This document shows positions 1-7,126 of a DNA stretch of 10,107 nt, one piece after another. The notes below the pieces were generated by a model, which was given only the letters and a program-made list of their open reading frames with translations, searched no databases and was not told the DNA's origin. The position numbers were made by a program, and so were the translations under genes. How positions within the stretch are numbered: position 1 is the stretch's first letter; every line of letters starts with the position of its first letter. The DNA is from Bacteroidia bacterium (GTDB lineage: Bacteria; Bacteroidota; Bacteroidia; Bacteroidales; VadinHA17): positions 1 through 10,107 of the forward strand of contig JAPLEC010000401.1 in the NCBI GenBank assembly GCA_026391515.1, in the 5' to 3' direction.

Positions 1-923
1 GGTTTGACATAATGTGTGATATCGGCGATATGAACGCCGACCTCCCAATTGCCATTTTCGAGTTTTTTCAATGAGAGGGCATCGTCAAAATCGCGGGCGT
101 CGGAAGGGTCGATCGTAAATGTCGGGGTACTTCGGAAATCACGGCGCGATTTCATATCATTAAGTGTAATTTCTACACTTATTCTTTCAGCATCCTGTTC
201 AACTTCTTCTGTAAAATGATAAGGAAGTTCAAACTCAGCAAGTATTGCATGCATCTCCGTCTCATGAAGACCGGGATAACCAAGAATATTAATTATTTCT
301 GCAATTGGATTTTTTGATTTCGGATCCCATTCAATGATTTTTGCTACAGCCTTTTGTCCTTGTTTAGCACCATTAAGCTTTGAAGAAGGAATGAACAGGT
401 CGAAAGGCATATTTTTATTATCAGGCAGAAGAAATGCAAAATTGGGCATGATCTCAACAGTTCCGACAAATGTGGTACGCCATCTTTCAATAATCTCAAC
501 CACCTGTCCTTCCGGCCTGGCTCCTTTTCTTTTTGCATATAGCCATACTTTTACTTTATCGCCATGAAGTGCAGTTCGCAGGTTCTTTGCTGAAACAAAA
601 ACATCTTCTTCTATATCGTCAGACGAGATAAATCCATAACCCATACGTGTCATATCAACTGTGCCAATAATGTAACCGCTGCTTGCCTTAGCCCGGTATT
701 TACCCTGGTATATTTCCTGAATGGCATTTTTGTTTTTAAGTTCATCCAGTATCTCTGAAATCATCTGTCTTTCAGACGGATCGTTGATATTAAGCTGTTT
801 GGATATCTGCTTATAATTGAATCCCTGCTGAGGGCTTTTAGATAAAATTATTTGAATTTGTTCTGTAGCTGACTCTCTCGAAATGCCTGATTGCTTTCCC
901 TTTTTCCCCTTCTTCTTACTCAT
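1..923 (-). CDS. rnr: Ribonuclease R, N-terminal 307 residues (runs off the left edge)
   Basis: This is a 3'-to-5' hydrolytic exoribonuclease of the RNB family, which degrades structured RNA in the cytoplasm. The minus-strand frame opens with ATG at 923-921 and stays open to the window edge. Visible parts, in order: a Lys/Gly-rich basic start (residues 1-10, KKKGKKGK); a helical winged-helix-like region (about 18-75); a cold-shock/OB domain (about 83-135, with GYGFI and EDVFV); a second OB region (about 150-215); and the start of the RNB catalytic domain. The acidic metal-binding cluster DPSDARDFDDA gives Asp272, Asp278, Asp280 and Asp281, with the same spacing as in E. coli RNase II and RNase R. 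HIADISHYVKP at the edge is the next conserved RNB segment. The rest of RNB and the S1 domain lie outside the window. It is divergent from the GH9 gene, with 74 bp between the start codons. I see no damage. Confidence 0.95.
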   Translation of the reverse strand, partial: MSKKKGKKGKQSGISRESATEQIQIILSKSPQQGFNYKQISKQLNINDPSERQMISEILDELKNKNAIQEIYQGKYRAKASSGYIIGTVDMTRMGYGFISSDDIEEDVFVSAKNLRTALHGDKVKVWLYAKRKGARPEGQVVEIIERWRTTFVGTVEIMPNFAFLLPDNKNMPFDLFIPSSKLNGAKQGQKAVAKIIEWDPKSKNPIAEIINILGYPGLHETEMHAILAEFELPYHFTEEVEQDAERISVEITLNDMKSRRDFRSTPTFTIDPSDARDFDDALSLKKLENGNWEVGVHIADITHYVK

Positions 924-937
924 AATTCAGATTTTTG

Positions 938-945
938 CGAAGGTA
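938..945 (-). promoter_or_regulatory. Possible -7 box for rnr
   Basis: On the minus strand the sequence reads TACCTTCG, one base off the Bacteroidota -7 consensus TAnnTTTG. It lies 14 bp upstream of the rnr ATG and would give a very short leader. No clear -33 TTTG is present at the expected distance, so this is a weak call. Confidence 0.25.
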
Positions 946-967
946 CGAAAATGAACCTGAAATGTAT

Positions 968-975
968 TATATTTG
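968..975 (+). promoter_or_regulatory. Possible -7 box for the GH9 gene
   Basis: TATATTTG matches the Bacteroidota -7 consensus TAnnTTTG exactly. It ends 22 bp before the GH9 start codon, leaving room for a short leader. A -33 TTTG element is not evident about 20 bp upstream, so the call depends on one box. If real, it would be the nearest candidate promoter for the GH9 gene and perhaps for the cassette behind it. Confidence 0.4.
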
Positions 976-997
976 ATAAAATGAGGAAAATGCATCT

Positions 998-3547
998 ATG
1001 AAAAATCTGAAAATTGCACGGATACTCCTGTTAATCACCATTGGTTTTGTTTTCCTGTTAAGCAATAACTGCTTCGCTCAGGAAAACGTTCTGAAACTCA
1101 ATGAAAAGGATTATTTTGAAATGCGCGGTTTTAATGTTCTGGTTTTTGAAAATCAGTATAATGGTATGTTTTTCGACGAGAAAACTGCCGGTATTTTACT
1201 GATCCATCATGGTGTGCGGACAGCTACCGGTGGCGCTGTAAGATTGAAGCCCACACCGGAACAGTGGGATCAGATTCCCACGGTAACCGAACGAAAAGTA
1301 AATAAGGAAAATAACAGCATTGATGTGGTTCTGCGATATGCAGATTTTGATTTTATCTCAAGGATTCATGTGGAATCTCAGGGCAAAAGTGTTCTCATAA
1401 CAGTTTCACTTGATAAACCTCTTCCGGAAAAACTGGTTGGGCGGGCAGGTTTTAATCTCGAGTTTTTACCTTCTGCATATTTCAGGAAAACATTTGTTAT
1501 GGATGGCATTACGGGTTTATTCCCTCTCTATCCTGCAAGCTTAATGGATATAAAACCTTCATCTACACAGATAACTCAGTTTGGAGGTTTTTCCACATTT
1601 GATGACCGTGACCGGGCAGAATATGTGGAACCGAAACCTATTGCTGAAGGAAAGGTCCTTGTTCTTGCACCTGAAGATCCGGAAAAACGTATTCGTATTC
1701 AATCAGTCAGCGACAACCTGATGCTACTGGATGGCCGCACTGTTGCCCAGAATGGCTGGTTTGTGGTTCGTACACTGATCCCGGCAAATCAAACCGGTAA
1801 AGTAGTGGAATGGGTGCTTACTCCAAATACAATTCCGAACTGGACAAGACCTCCGATGATTGCTCATTCGCAAATTGGATATTATCCTGACCAGGAGAAA
1901 ACAGCTGTCATTGAACTGGACAAAAATGATAAGCCGCTTGCAAATGCTTCCTTGATAAAACTAACTGATAGCGGCGAATGGATCGAAAAATTCAGCAGTG
2001 AGGTGAAAGTATGGGGTACATATCTGCGTTATAATTATGCCAGGTTTGATTTTACCTCCGTACGTGAACCCGGGATATATATTATAAAATATGGCAATCA
2101 GAAGAGTGATCCTTTTCAGATAGGAAATCAGATATACGATAATGTCTGGCAGCAAACCCTCGATGTCTGGTTTCCTGTACAGATGGATCACATGTTTGTA
2201 AATGAAGCTTATCGTGTCTGGCATGGTGCTGCACATCTTGATGATGCCCTCCAGGCGCCGGTTAATCATCAGCATTTTGACGGCTTCCGCATGGGAGATA
2301 CGACAGAGACAAAATATAAATCCCTCGAGCGGATACCCGGGATGAACATCGGTGGATGGTTTGATGCAGGAGACTATGATCTCCGCACCGGCTCGCACTG
2401 CAGTACAATATCAAGCTTTGTTGATTCCTGGGAACGTTTCAGTATAAAACGCGATGAGACACTTGTTGATCAGAAACAACGTTATGTTGATATTCACCAT
2501 CCTGACGGTAATCCTGATATCCTGCAGCAGATTGAACATGGGACACTTTATCTTATCGCACAGCAACGTGCATTTGGCAGGGCTATTACGACAACTATTG
2601 AACCAAACCTTCATCAATATCATCACCTGGGAGATGCTGTAAACATTACAGATAATCTGCCTTATAATCCTAAGCTTAAAAAGTACGAATCTGACGGTTT
2701 CTCCAGCGGTACACCGGATGACAGGTGGGTTTTTACGAACAGATCGTCACGGACTAATTACAGCTCTCTGGTTGCACTGGCCGGGGCAAGCCGGGCTCTT
2801 CGCGGATATAATGACGCACTCTCAGAAGAGTGTCTTGAAACTGCAAAAAAAGTCTGGACCGATGAACATAATCAGCCAGCGGATGGAAACCGCCAGGGAT
2901 TCGGGTTTGCGGGAACCGGTGAGATGGAAGCAGCATTACAATTATACATATGTACAAAAGAGGCCGGGTATGCTGACAGGTTTAATGAATTATTATGGCC
3001 TGCAATGGAGAGAAGCTACATTCAGAATATGAAGCTGGCATCCATGGCTATTCCTTATATGGACAATGCTTATAAAGAAAAGCTTAAGTCTTATGTGTTA
3101 AAATTCAAAACTGCCAATGATGAATTGTTTAAGCAGAATCCGTTCGGTGTTACAATTACGACAGGAGGATGGGGCGGAAATGAAGGGATAATCAGCTGGG
3201 CCATAACTAATTATTTCCTGCATAAAGCATTCCCTGAAATAATTGGCGCGGAGTATACCTATAGAGGAATTAATTATATTTTTGGCTGTCATCCGTATTC
3301 GAATATTTCATTTGTGTCGGGTGTGGGTACACGGTCAAAAGAAGTAGCTTATGGCAACAACCGCGCTGATTTCACATTTATTGCCGGCGGTGTTGTTCCG
3401 GGAATCCTGGTCCTTAAACCGGATTTTCCGGAAAACATGGAAGACTGGCCATTCTTATGGGGTGAAAATGAATATGTAATCAATATTTGTGCGGAATATG
3501 TTTTTCTAGCAAATGCTGTTCTTGAACTGAAAAACGAGAAGAAATAA
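998..3547 (+). CDS. Secreted glycoside hydrolase family 9 protein
   Basis: This 849-residue protein begins with a signal peptide: basic MKNLK, a hydrophobic stretch to about residue 22, and likely cleavage after CFA near residue 27. No good lipobox is seen. Residues about 30-280 form a beta-rich N-terminal region that I do not recognise. An Ig-like cellulase N-terminal domain follows (about 285-375, starting AHSQIGYYP), then the (alpha/alpha)6 GH9 catalytic domain (about 378-848). The GGWFDAGDYD motif at 452-461 supplies the candidate catalytic base, Asp456 or Asp459. GENEYVIN near the C-terminus puts the candidate proton donor at Glu825, as in the GH9 'NE' motif. The canonical His/Arg 'PHHR' segment is not visible; that stretch reads AYGNNRADF. 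GH9 enzymes cleave beta-glucans, beta-mannans or glucosamine-containing oligosaccharides by inversion, and the substrate here cannot be stated. The next gene starts 14 bp after the stop, so cotranscription is possible. Confidence 0.9.
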   Translation: MKNLKIARILLLITIGFVFLLSNNCFAQENVLKLNEKDYFEMRGFNVLVFENQYNGMFFDEKTAGILLIHHGVRTATGGAVRLKPTPEQWDQIPTVTERKVNKENNSIDVVLRYADFDFISRIHVESQGKSVLITVSLDKPLPEKLVGRAGFNLEFLPSAYFRKTFVMDGITGLFPLYPASLMDIKPSSTQITQFGGFSTFDDRDRAEYVEPKPIAEGKVLVLAPEDPEKRIRIQSVSDNLMLLDGRTVAQNGWFVVRTLIPANQTGKVVEWVLTPNTIPNWTRPPMIAHSQIGYYPDQEKTAVIELDKNDKPLANASLIKLTDSGEWIEKFSSEVKVWGTYLRYNYARFDFTSVREPGIYIIKYGNQKSDPFQIGNQIYDNVWQQTLDVWFPVQMDHMFVNEAYRVWHGAAHLDDALQAPVNHQHFDGFRMGDTTETKYKSLERIPGMNIGGWFDAGDYDLRTGSHCSTISSFVDSWERFSIKRDETLVDQKQRYVDIHHPDGNPDILQQIEHGTLYLIAQQRAFGRAITTTIEPNLHQYHHLGDAVNITDNLPYNPKLKKYESDGFSSGTPDDRWVFTNRSSRTNYSSLVALAGASRALRGYNDALSEECLETAKKVWTDEHNQPADGNRQGFGFAGTGEMEAALQLYICTKEAGYADRFNELLWPAMERSYIQNMKLASMAIPYMDNAYKEKLKSYVLKFKTANDELFKQNPFGVTITTGGWGGNEGIISWAITNYFLHKAFPEIIGAEYTYRGINYIFGCHPYSNISFVSGVGTRSKEVAYGNNRADFTFIAGGVVPGILVLKPDFPENMEDWPFLWGENEYVINICAEYVFLANAVLELKNEKK

Positions 3548-3561
3548 TTAATTGAAATTCA

Positions 3562-3846
3562 ATGGTTGATTTAAATCTGATATTCTCACAGTCGCCATCT
3601 GTTGTAACAAGAAAAACAGGAAATGAGTATGTCCTTGTTCCGATTGCTAATAATATTGCTGACATGAATAGCGTCTATACTCTCAATGAGACCGGGGCAT
3701 TTTTATGGGAACAACTTGATGGCAAAAAAAGCGTGAAGGATCTTATTGATGCACTTATCTCTGAGTACGATGTTGATTACGAAACTGCTGCTTCAGATGT
3801 ATTTTCCTTTATCGAAGAAATGAGTAAATATCTGATTATAAAATAA
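3562..3846 (+). CDS. PqqD-family (RRE-like) small protein
   Basis: This 94-residue protein has the PqqD fold pattern: a beta-rich first half (residues 12-40, containing EYVLVPI), then LNETGAFLWEQLDG at 41-54 and a helical second half with the DLIDAL...YDVD...DV.SFIEEM spacing. LNE, Trp49 and the DG turn are family hallmarks. PqqD-like proteins act as RiPP recognition elements: they bind the leader peptide of a ribosomally made precursor and present it to modifying enzymes. In lasso-peptide clusters the same fold is protein B1. The start is the only ATG near the beginning of the open frame and lies 14 bp after the GH9 stop. The gene is followed by an inverted-repeat element that separates it from the kinase gene. 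The fold call is strong. That it binds a leader peptide is inferred from the neighbours. Confidence 0.85.
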   Translation: MVDLNLIFSQSPSVVTRKTGNEYVLVPIANNIADMNSVYTLNETGAFLWEQLDGKKSVKDLIDALISEYDVDYETAASDVFSFIEEMSKYLIIK

Positions 3847-3994
3847 TGACACTTTCTTCCTTTATTTATAAAACCCTTCCCCTTACCCCTTCCCTTAAAT
3901 TTAAGGGAAGGGGCAGGGGTAGGGTTATGATATCGAAAAGAAAAGAGGCCAGGGTTTTATAAGTTTAAAAACAACTGAAAATGACTCAACTGAG
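3847..3994. other. 148-bp gap inside the cassette
   Basis: This is the only sizeable gap between genes of the cassette. It holds the 97-bp inverted-repeat element (3866-3962) and, after it, a five-codon open frame (ATG at 3981) that runs into the kinase start. I find no credible RiPP precursor gene in it on either strand. Confidence 0.8.
3866..3962. repeat. 97-bp inverted-repeat element, MITE- or REP-like, with G-quadruplex arms
   Basis: The outer ends are a perfect 12-bp inverted repeat: TTATAAAACCCT at 3866-3877 and its complement at 3951-3962. Inside is a long hairpin centred between 3899 and 3900, with arms of about 25 bases (3874-3899 and 3900-3924). The inner 14 base pairs are perfect; further out there is one bulge and a few mismatches. 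The right arm carries four G-runs (GGG, GGGG, GGGG, GGG) separated by 2-base spacers. The left arm carries the same pattern on the minus strand, with spacers of 2, 3 and 2 bases. No clear target-site duplication is visible. It lies between the PqqD-like gene and the kinase gene and could act as a partial terminator, an RNA-stability element or a dispersed mobile repeat. Confidence 0.8.
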
Positions 3995-3998
3995 GTGA
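3981..3998 (+). other. Five-codon leader frame ending on the kinase GTG start
   Basis: ATG at 3981 reads MTQLR and then TGA at 3996-3998, which overlaps the GTG start at 3995 as GTGA. The tandem duplication TGAGG TGAGG at 3991-4000 creates this stop. With one copy of TGAGG, ATG 3981 would read in frame into the kinase as MTQLRNYTLNIAGY. It may be a damaged original start, or a tiny upstream frame that feeds ribosomes to the GTG. Confidence 0.55.
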
Positions 3999-4882
3999 GG
4001 AATTACACTTTAAATATTGCAGGTTACAGAATCAGGCTTGAGAGTTCTGAAGAGGGACCTGAATTAGTTCCTTCAGAGAGATTCCTCAGGAATATCAGCA
4101 CAGAGAATAATTTTGACATATTAATTACAGTTCATACAGGGAAATACAAACTTCCGGCCGGGGCGGAAAAAGTTTTTGATGCACCATATATCGAAGAGAT
4201 AAACGGCATCAGGATAAAGAAAAGTGATAAATTCTGGAGCATCCACAAACACCATAATGACCTTTTCATAAAATCCGTTTTTCCTCTTTCATCAAAAAAG
4301 AAAAAAGCAGTTTTGAAGTTCTCATTGTCAAAAAGTAATTGGGATCTGTGGTTCGACAGTGCCGGGGAAAAATTTGATCCGATGGAATATCCGCTTGACG
4401 GTTTGATCCTTTACTATCTTACTGTTATTCGGGGAGATATTCTTATCCATGCTTCAGGAATAAATAATGCAGGTCATGGTTATCTTTTCAGCGGTGTGTC
4501 AGGTAAAGGCAAAACAACAATGGCAAGGTTATGGGATAAATCGGGTGCAAGAGTCATCCATGACGATCGTTTAATTTTGCGCAAAACAGGCAGCGGATAT
4601 AAGATGTTTAATACTCCCGTTTATAATAATGATACACCTCAGGAATCTGTTTTGAATAAGATCTTCCTTATTGAACATGGTAAAAAGAATGAACTTATTC
4701 CGGTCAGGGGAGCTGCAAGCATAAGTATGGTAATGGCAAACTGCATTCAACATAACTGGGACTCCAAAATAATTACCAGATTACTTGGAGCCGTCTCAAT
4801 AATGTGCGGAACGGTTCCTGTAGTCAGGCTTCTTTTTAAACCCGACAGAAGCGTAATTGATGATATCCTTGAAAATGAATAA
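3995..4882 (+). CDS. HPr-kinase-like P-loop kinase
   Basis: The 295-residue protein resembles the C-terminal domain of HPr kinase/phosphorylase and the HprK-like kinases of phosphorylated lasso-peptide clusters. Residues 1-145 form a beta-rich N-terminal half. The kinase core follows: ILIHASGI before the P-loop, Walker A SGVSGKGKTT (166-175, with Lys173 and Thr174), and IHDDR (188-192), whose Asp190 and Asp191 are the likely metal and catalytic acids. HprK relatives in lasso clusters phosphorylate the precursor peptide; the target here is unknown. GTG at 3995 is the only usual start codon in the open stretch beginning at 3923. The better-looking ATG at 3981 is out of frame because of a 5-bp duplication. 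The stop overlaps the next gene by 8 bp. The domain call is firm; the start and whether the copy is fully functional are less sure. Confidence 0.82.
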   Translation: MRNYTLNIAGYRIRLESSEEGPELVPSERFLRNISTENNFDILITVHTGKYKLPAGAEKVFDAPYIEEINGIRIKKSDKFWSIHKHHNDLFIKSVFPLSSKKKKAVLKFSLSKSNWDLWFDSAGEKFDPMEYPLDGLILYYLTVIRGDILIHASGINNAGHGYLFSGVSGKGKTTMARLWDKSGARVIHDDRLILRKTGSGYKMFNTPVYNNDTPQESVLNKIFLIEHGKKNELIPVRGAASISMVMANCIQHNWDSKIITRLLGAVSIMCGTVPVVRLLFKPDRSVIDDILENE

Positions 4883-5342
4883 AGTTTCAGATAATCATAT
4901 AATTGTAAAGAATATCGGGTTTTCACTTCTGGCTGAAGGGACAACCATCAGGGTGAAAACTGATGGTTACAGCATGTACCCTTTTATTAAGCCCGGAGCA
5001 ATTATATTGATCGAACCACTGAAAGAAGAGCCGGTCCCGGTACCGGGAGAGATCATCGCATGGAAAAGAGAATCCGGATTTGTAGTTCACCGGCTTATAA
5101 GGATTGTAAAAAGCGGGAATGAGATCATGTATATCACCAGGGGCGACAGCTGTTCTTTTGAAGACCAGCCGGTCAGCAAAGAACAGATTGCAGGAAAAGT
5201 AGTCAGTATTGAAAATGCATCAGGCAAAATAAAAGCTTCCGGAGATGAACTGATCTGCAAACCTGCTTATCTTTATAACAGGTTTTTGGTTTGGATATCT
5301 ATGAAATTCAGAAGATTAGTATCTTTTATCAAAATAAGATGA
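4875..5342 (+). CDS. S26-type (signal-peptidase-like) Ser/His protease
   Basis: The frame could begin at TTG 4857 or ATG 4860. I prefer ATG 4875, which overlaps the kinase stop (ATGAATAA) and gives 155 residues. With that numbering, GYSMYPFI carries the catalytic Ser33, FVVHRLIRI carries His72, and ITRGDSCSFED carries Asp91 and Asp97. A His in the VHR motif in place of the Lys of bacterial LepB puts it nearer the ER/archaeal/SipW (S26B) type of signal peptidase. There is no strong N-terminal membrane anchor; the C-terminal tail (about 135-155) is basic and only mildly hydrophobic. Such a protease could remove the leader of an exported peptide, which would fit because the neighbouring ABC protein has no peptidase domain. 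That role is inferred from context. The stop overlaps the ABC gene start as ATGA. Confidence 0.82.
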   Translation: MNKVSDNHIIVKNIGFSLLAEGTTIRVKTDGYSMYPFIKPGAIILIEPLKEEPVPVPGEIIAWKRESGFVVHRLIRIVKSGNEIMYITRGDSCSFEDQPVSKEQIAGKVVSIENASGKIKASGDELICKPAYLYNRFLVWISMKFRRLVSFIKIR

Positions 5343-7126
5343 GCAGGAAAATCAAATACTTCCGTGAATCTATAAAGCTCGTTTGGAAATCTGCACCCGG
5401 ATGGACATTTACAAATATTGTCATCTCCGTATTACGCAGTTTCCTGCCGCTTCTGCTCATCTGGCTCCTAAAAGATCTCATTGATGAAATAACAAGAGCT
5501 TCAACTGCTGGTCCGGGTGCATCATATAATAATGTAATATGGTACATCGTGGCAGTAGTGGTTTTATGGTTTCTTGATGAAGCTGTTTCGGATCTTGGAA
5601 ATTTTATTCGTAAAAAGCAATCCATGAAGCTGGAGGCTTATATGTATGGCCTCCTTCATGCCAAGGCAATAAAACTCGATCTGATAAATTTTGAAAAGCC
5701 TGAATATTTTGATTGTCTGGCCAGAGCTTCCCGGGAAGCTCCATGGCGGCCGAACAATATTCTCAATAATGTTATTTCGATGTTCAGGGGGCTGTTATCA
5801 CTGATCCTGATGGCCGGAGTGCTGACATTTCTTCACTGGACGCTTGCATTACTTCTTCTTGTTGTTAACATCCCGGGTATCTGGCTCAGGTTTTCTTTTG
5901 CCGACCTGTTATATAATTTTCAACGAAAACAAACTCCGGAGGCCAGGAAAACTGCTTATTTCAATTGGCTGCTCACCGGTGACCGGCCATCAAGGGAGAT
6001 AAGGTTATTCGGCATTGGCAAATATTTTATTTCGTTGTTTAACAGATCATTCCTTAAAACCAAGGAAGAAGAAATCAAAATAATAAGGAAACGAACCTTT
6101 ATTGAATTCATTTCAGATATTTTCAAAGCTGCCGGTGTACTTATTACACTTATTTTTATAGCACGTAAAACAATCAGTGGTTCTCTCACACTTGGCCAGA
6201 TGGCAATGTTCCTTCTTGCCTTCAGACAGGGAATGGTTTATATCAAAGATCTCTTCGGCTCTCTTGCAGGCCTTTATGAAGATTCTCTGTATATCGGTGA
6301 TACGTTTGAGTTCCTTAATCTGAAAGAGACTATAGTGGCAAATCCTCCTGTTGTTGAATTATCAGACTTCAGGAAAAATATTTTAGTCGATAATCTTTCA
6401 TTCACATATCCGGGTAACACTGAAAAAACAATAAATAATATTTCGTTTGAGATTAAGAAAGGTGAAATAATTGCCCTGGTGGGTCCCAATGGTGCCGGGA
6501 AAAGCACTCTGGTGAGAATTCTCAGCCGGCTTTATGATCCTGATTCAGGAATAGTAAAATTTGATGGCAATGATATTAAGAACATAGATCCTGAAAAATA
6601 CAGAAAGCTGTTTTCTGTTGTATTTCAGGACTTTATGCTATACAATCTGGATGCCGGGGAGAATATCAGGCTTGGCGATATTGATGAAGAAAAAGCAGAT
6701 GAAAAGATTAAATTGTCAGCATCAGAATCGGGGATTCATGATCTTTTAAATAATCTTCCGAACGGATATTCAACAGTTATTGGTAATCTTTTTGACGACA
6801 GCCGCGAGCTTAGCTGGGGTGAATGGCAAAAGATCGCTCTTGCAAGAGCTCTCTTCAGGGACGCTCCCGTGCTGATTCTCGATGAGCCTTCAAGCGCTCT
6901 TGATGCGGATACAGAATATGATATTTTCAGTCGGTTCAGAGAAATAGTTAAAGGCCGGACATCTATTCTTATAAGCCACAGGTTTACCAATGTCAGCCTG
7001 GCTGACAAGATAATAGTTCTCGACAAAGGAGCTATTGCCGAGACTGGTACTCACGATGAGCTAATGAAGAAAAAAGGGATCTATTTCACCATGTACACCA
7101 AGCAAAGCAGCAGGTTTGAAAAATGA
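5339..7126 (+). CDS. ABC exporter, fused membrane and ATPase domains
   Basis: ATG at 5339 overlaps the previous stop (ATGA) and gives 595 residues, the usual half-transporter length; an upstream TTG at 5291 is less likely. The membrane domain has hydrophobic segments near 22-45, 66-82, 148-183 (two), 262-278 and 281-300. The ATPase domain shows Walker A GPNGAGKST (382-390), a Q-loop VVFQDF, signature LSWGEWQ (491-497), Walker B LILDEP with Asp515 and Glu516, and the H-loop His547 in ISHR. The signature departs from LSGGQ: Trp493 replaces the second Gly, while the following GEWQKIALARA resembles lantibiotic and lasso-peptide exporters. There is no N-terminal C39 peptidase domain, so any leader must be cut by another protein, perhaps the upstream S26-type protease. 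It probably works as a homodimer in the inner membrane exporting the cassette's product. Confidence 0.93.
   Translation: MSRKIKYFRESIKLVWKSAPGWTFTNIVISVLRSFLPLLLIWLLKDLIDEITRASTAGPGASYNNVIWYIVAVVVLWFLDEAVSDLGNFIRKKQSMKLEAYMYGLLHAKAIKLDLINFEKPEYFDCLARASREAPWRPNNILNNVISMFRGLLSLILMAGVLTFLHWTLALLLLVVNIPGIWLRFSFADLLYNFQRKQTPEARKTAYFNWLLTGDRPSREIRLFGIGKYFISLFNRSFLKTKEEEIKIIRKRTFIEFISDIFKAAGVLITLIFIARKTISGSLTLGQMAMFLLAFRQGMVYIKDLFGSLAGLYEDSLYIGDTFEFLNLKETIVANPPVVELSDFRKNILVDNLSFTYPGNTEKTINNISFEIKKGEIIALVGPNGAGKSTLVRILSRLYDPDSGIVKFDGNDIKNIDPEKYRKLFSVVFQDFMLYNLDAGENIRLGDIDEEKADEKIKLSASESGIHDLLNNLPNGYSTVIGNLFDDSRELSWGEWQKIALARALFRDAPVLILDEPSSALDADTEYDIFSRFREIVKGRTSILISHRFTNVSLADKIIVLDKGAIAETGTHDELMKKKGIYFTMYTKQSSRFEK

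Noticed and set aside
334..567. Plus-strand open frame of 77 codons inside the rnr region
   Set aside because: It lies opposite the clear RNase R coding frame and has no recognisable protein features.
1961..2398. Minus-strand open frame of 145 codons within the GH9 gene
   Set aside because: It lies antisense to conserved GH9 sequence, including the catalytic GGWFDAGD region; no domain or start context supports it.
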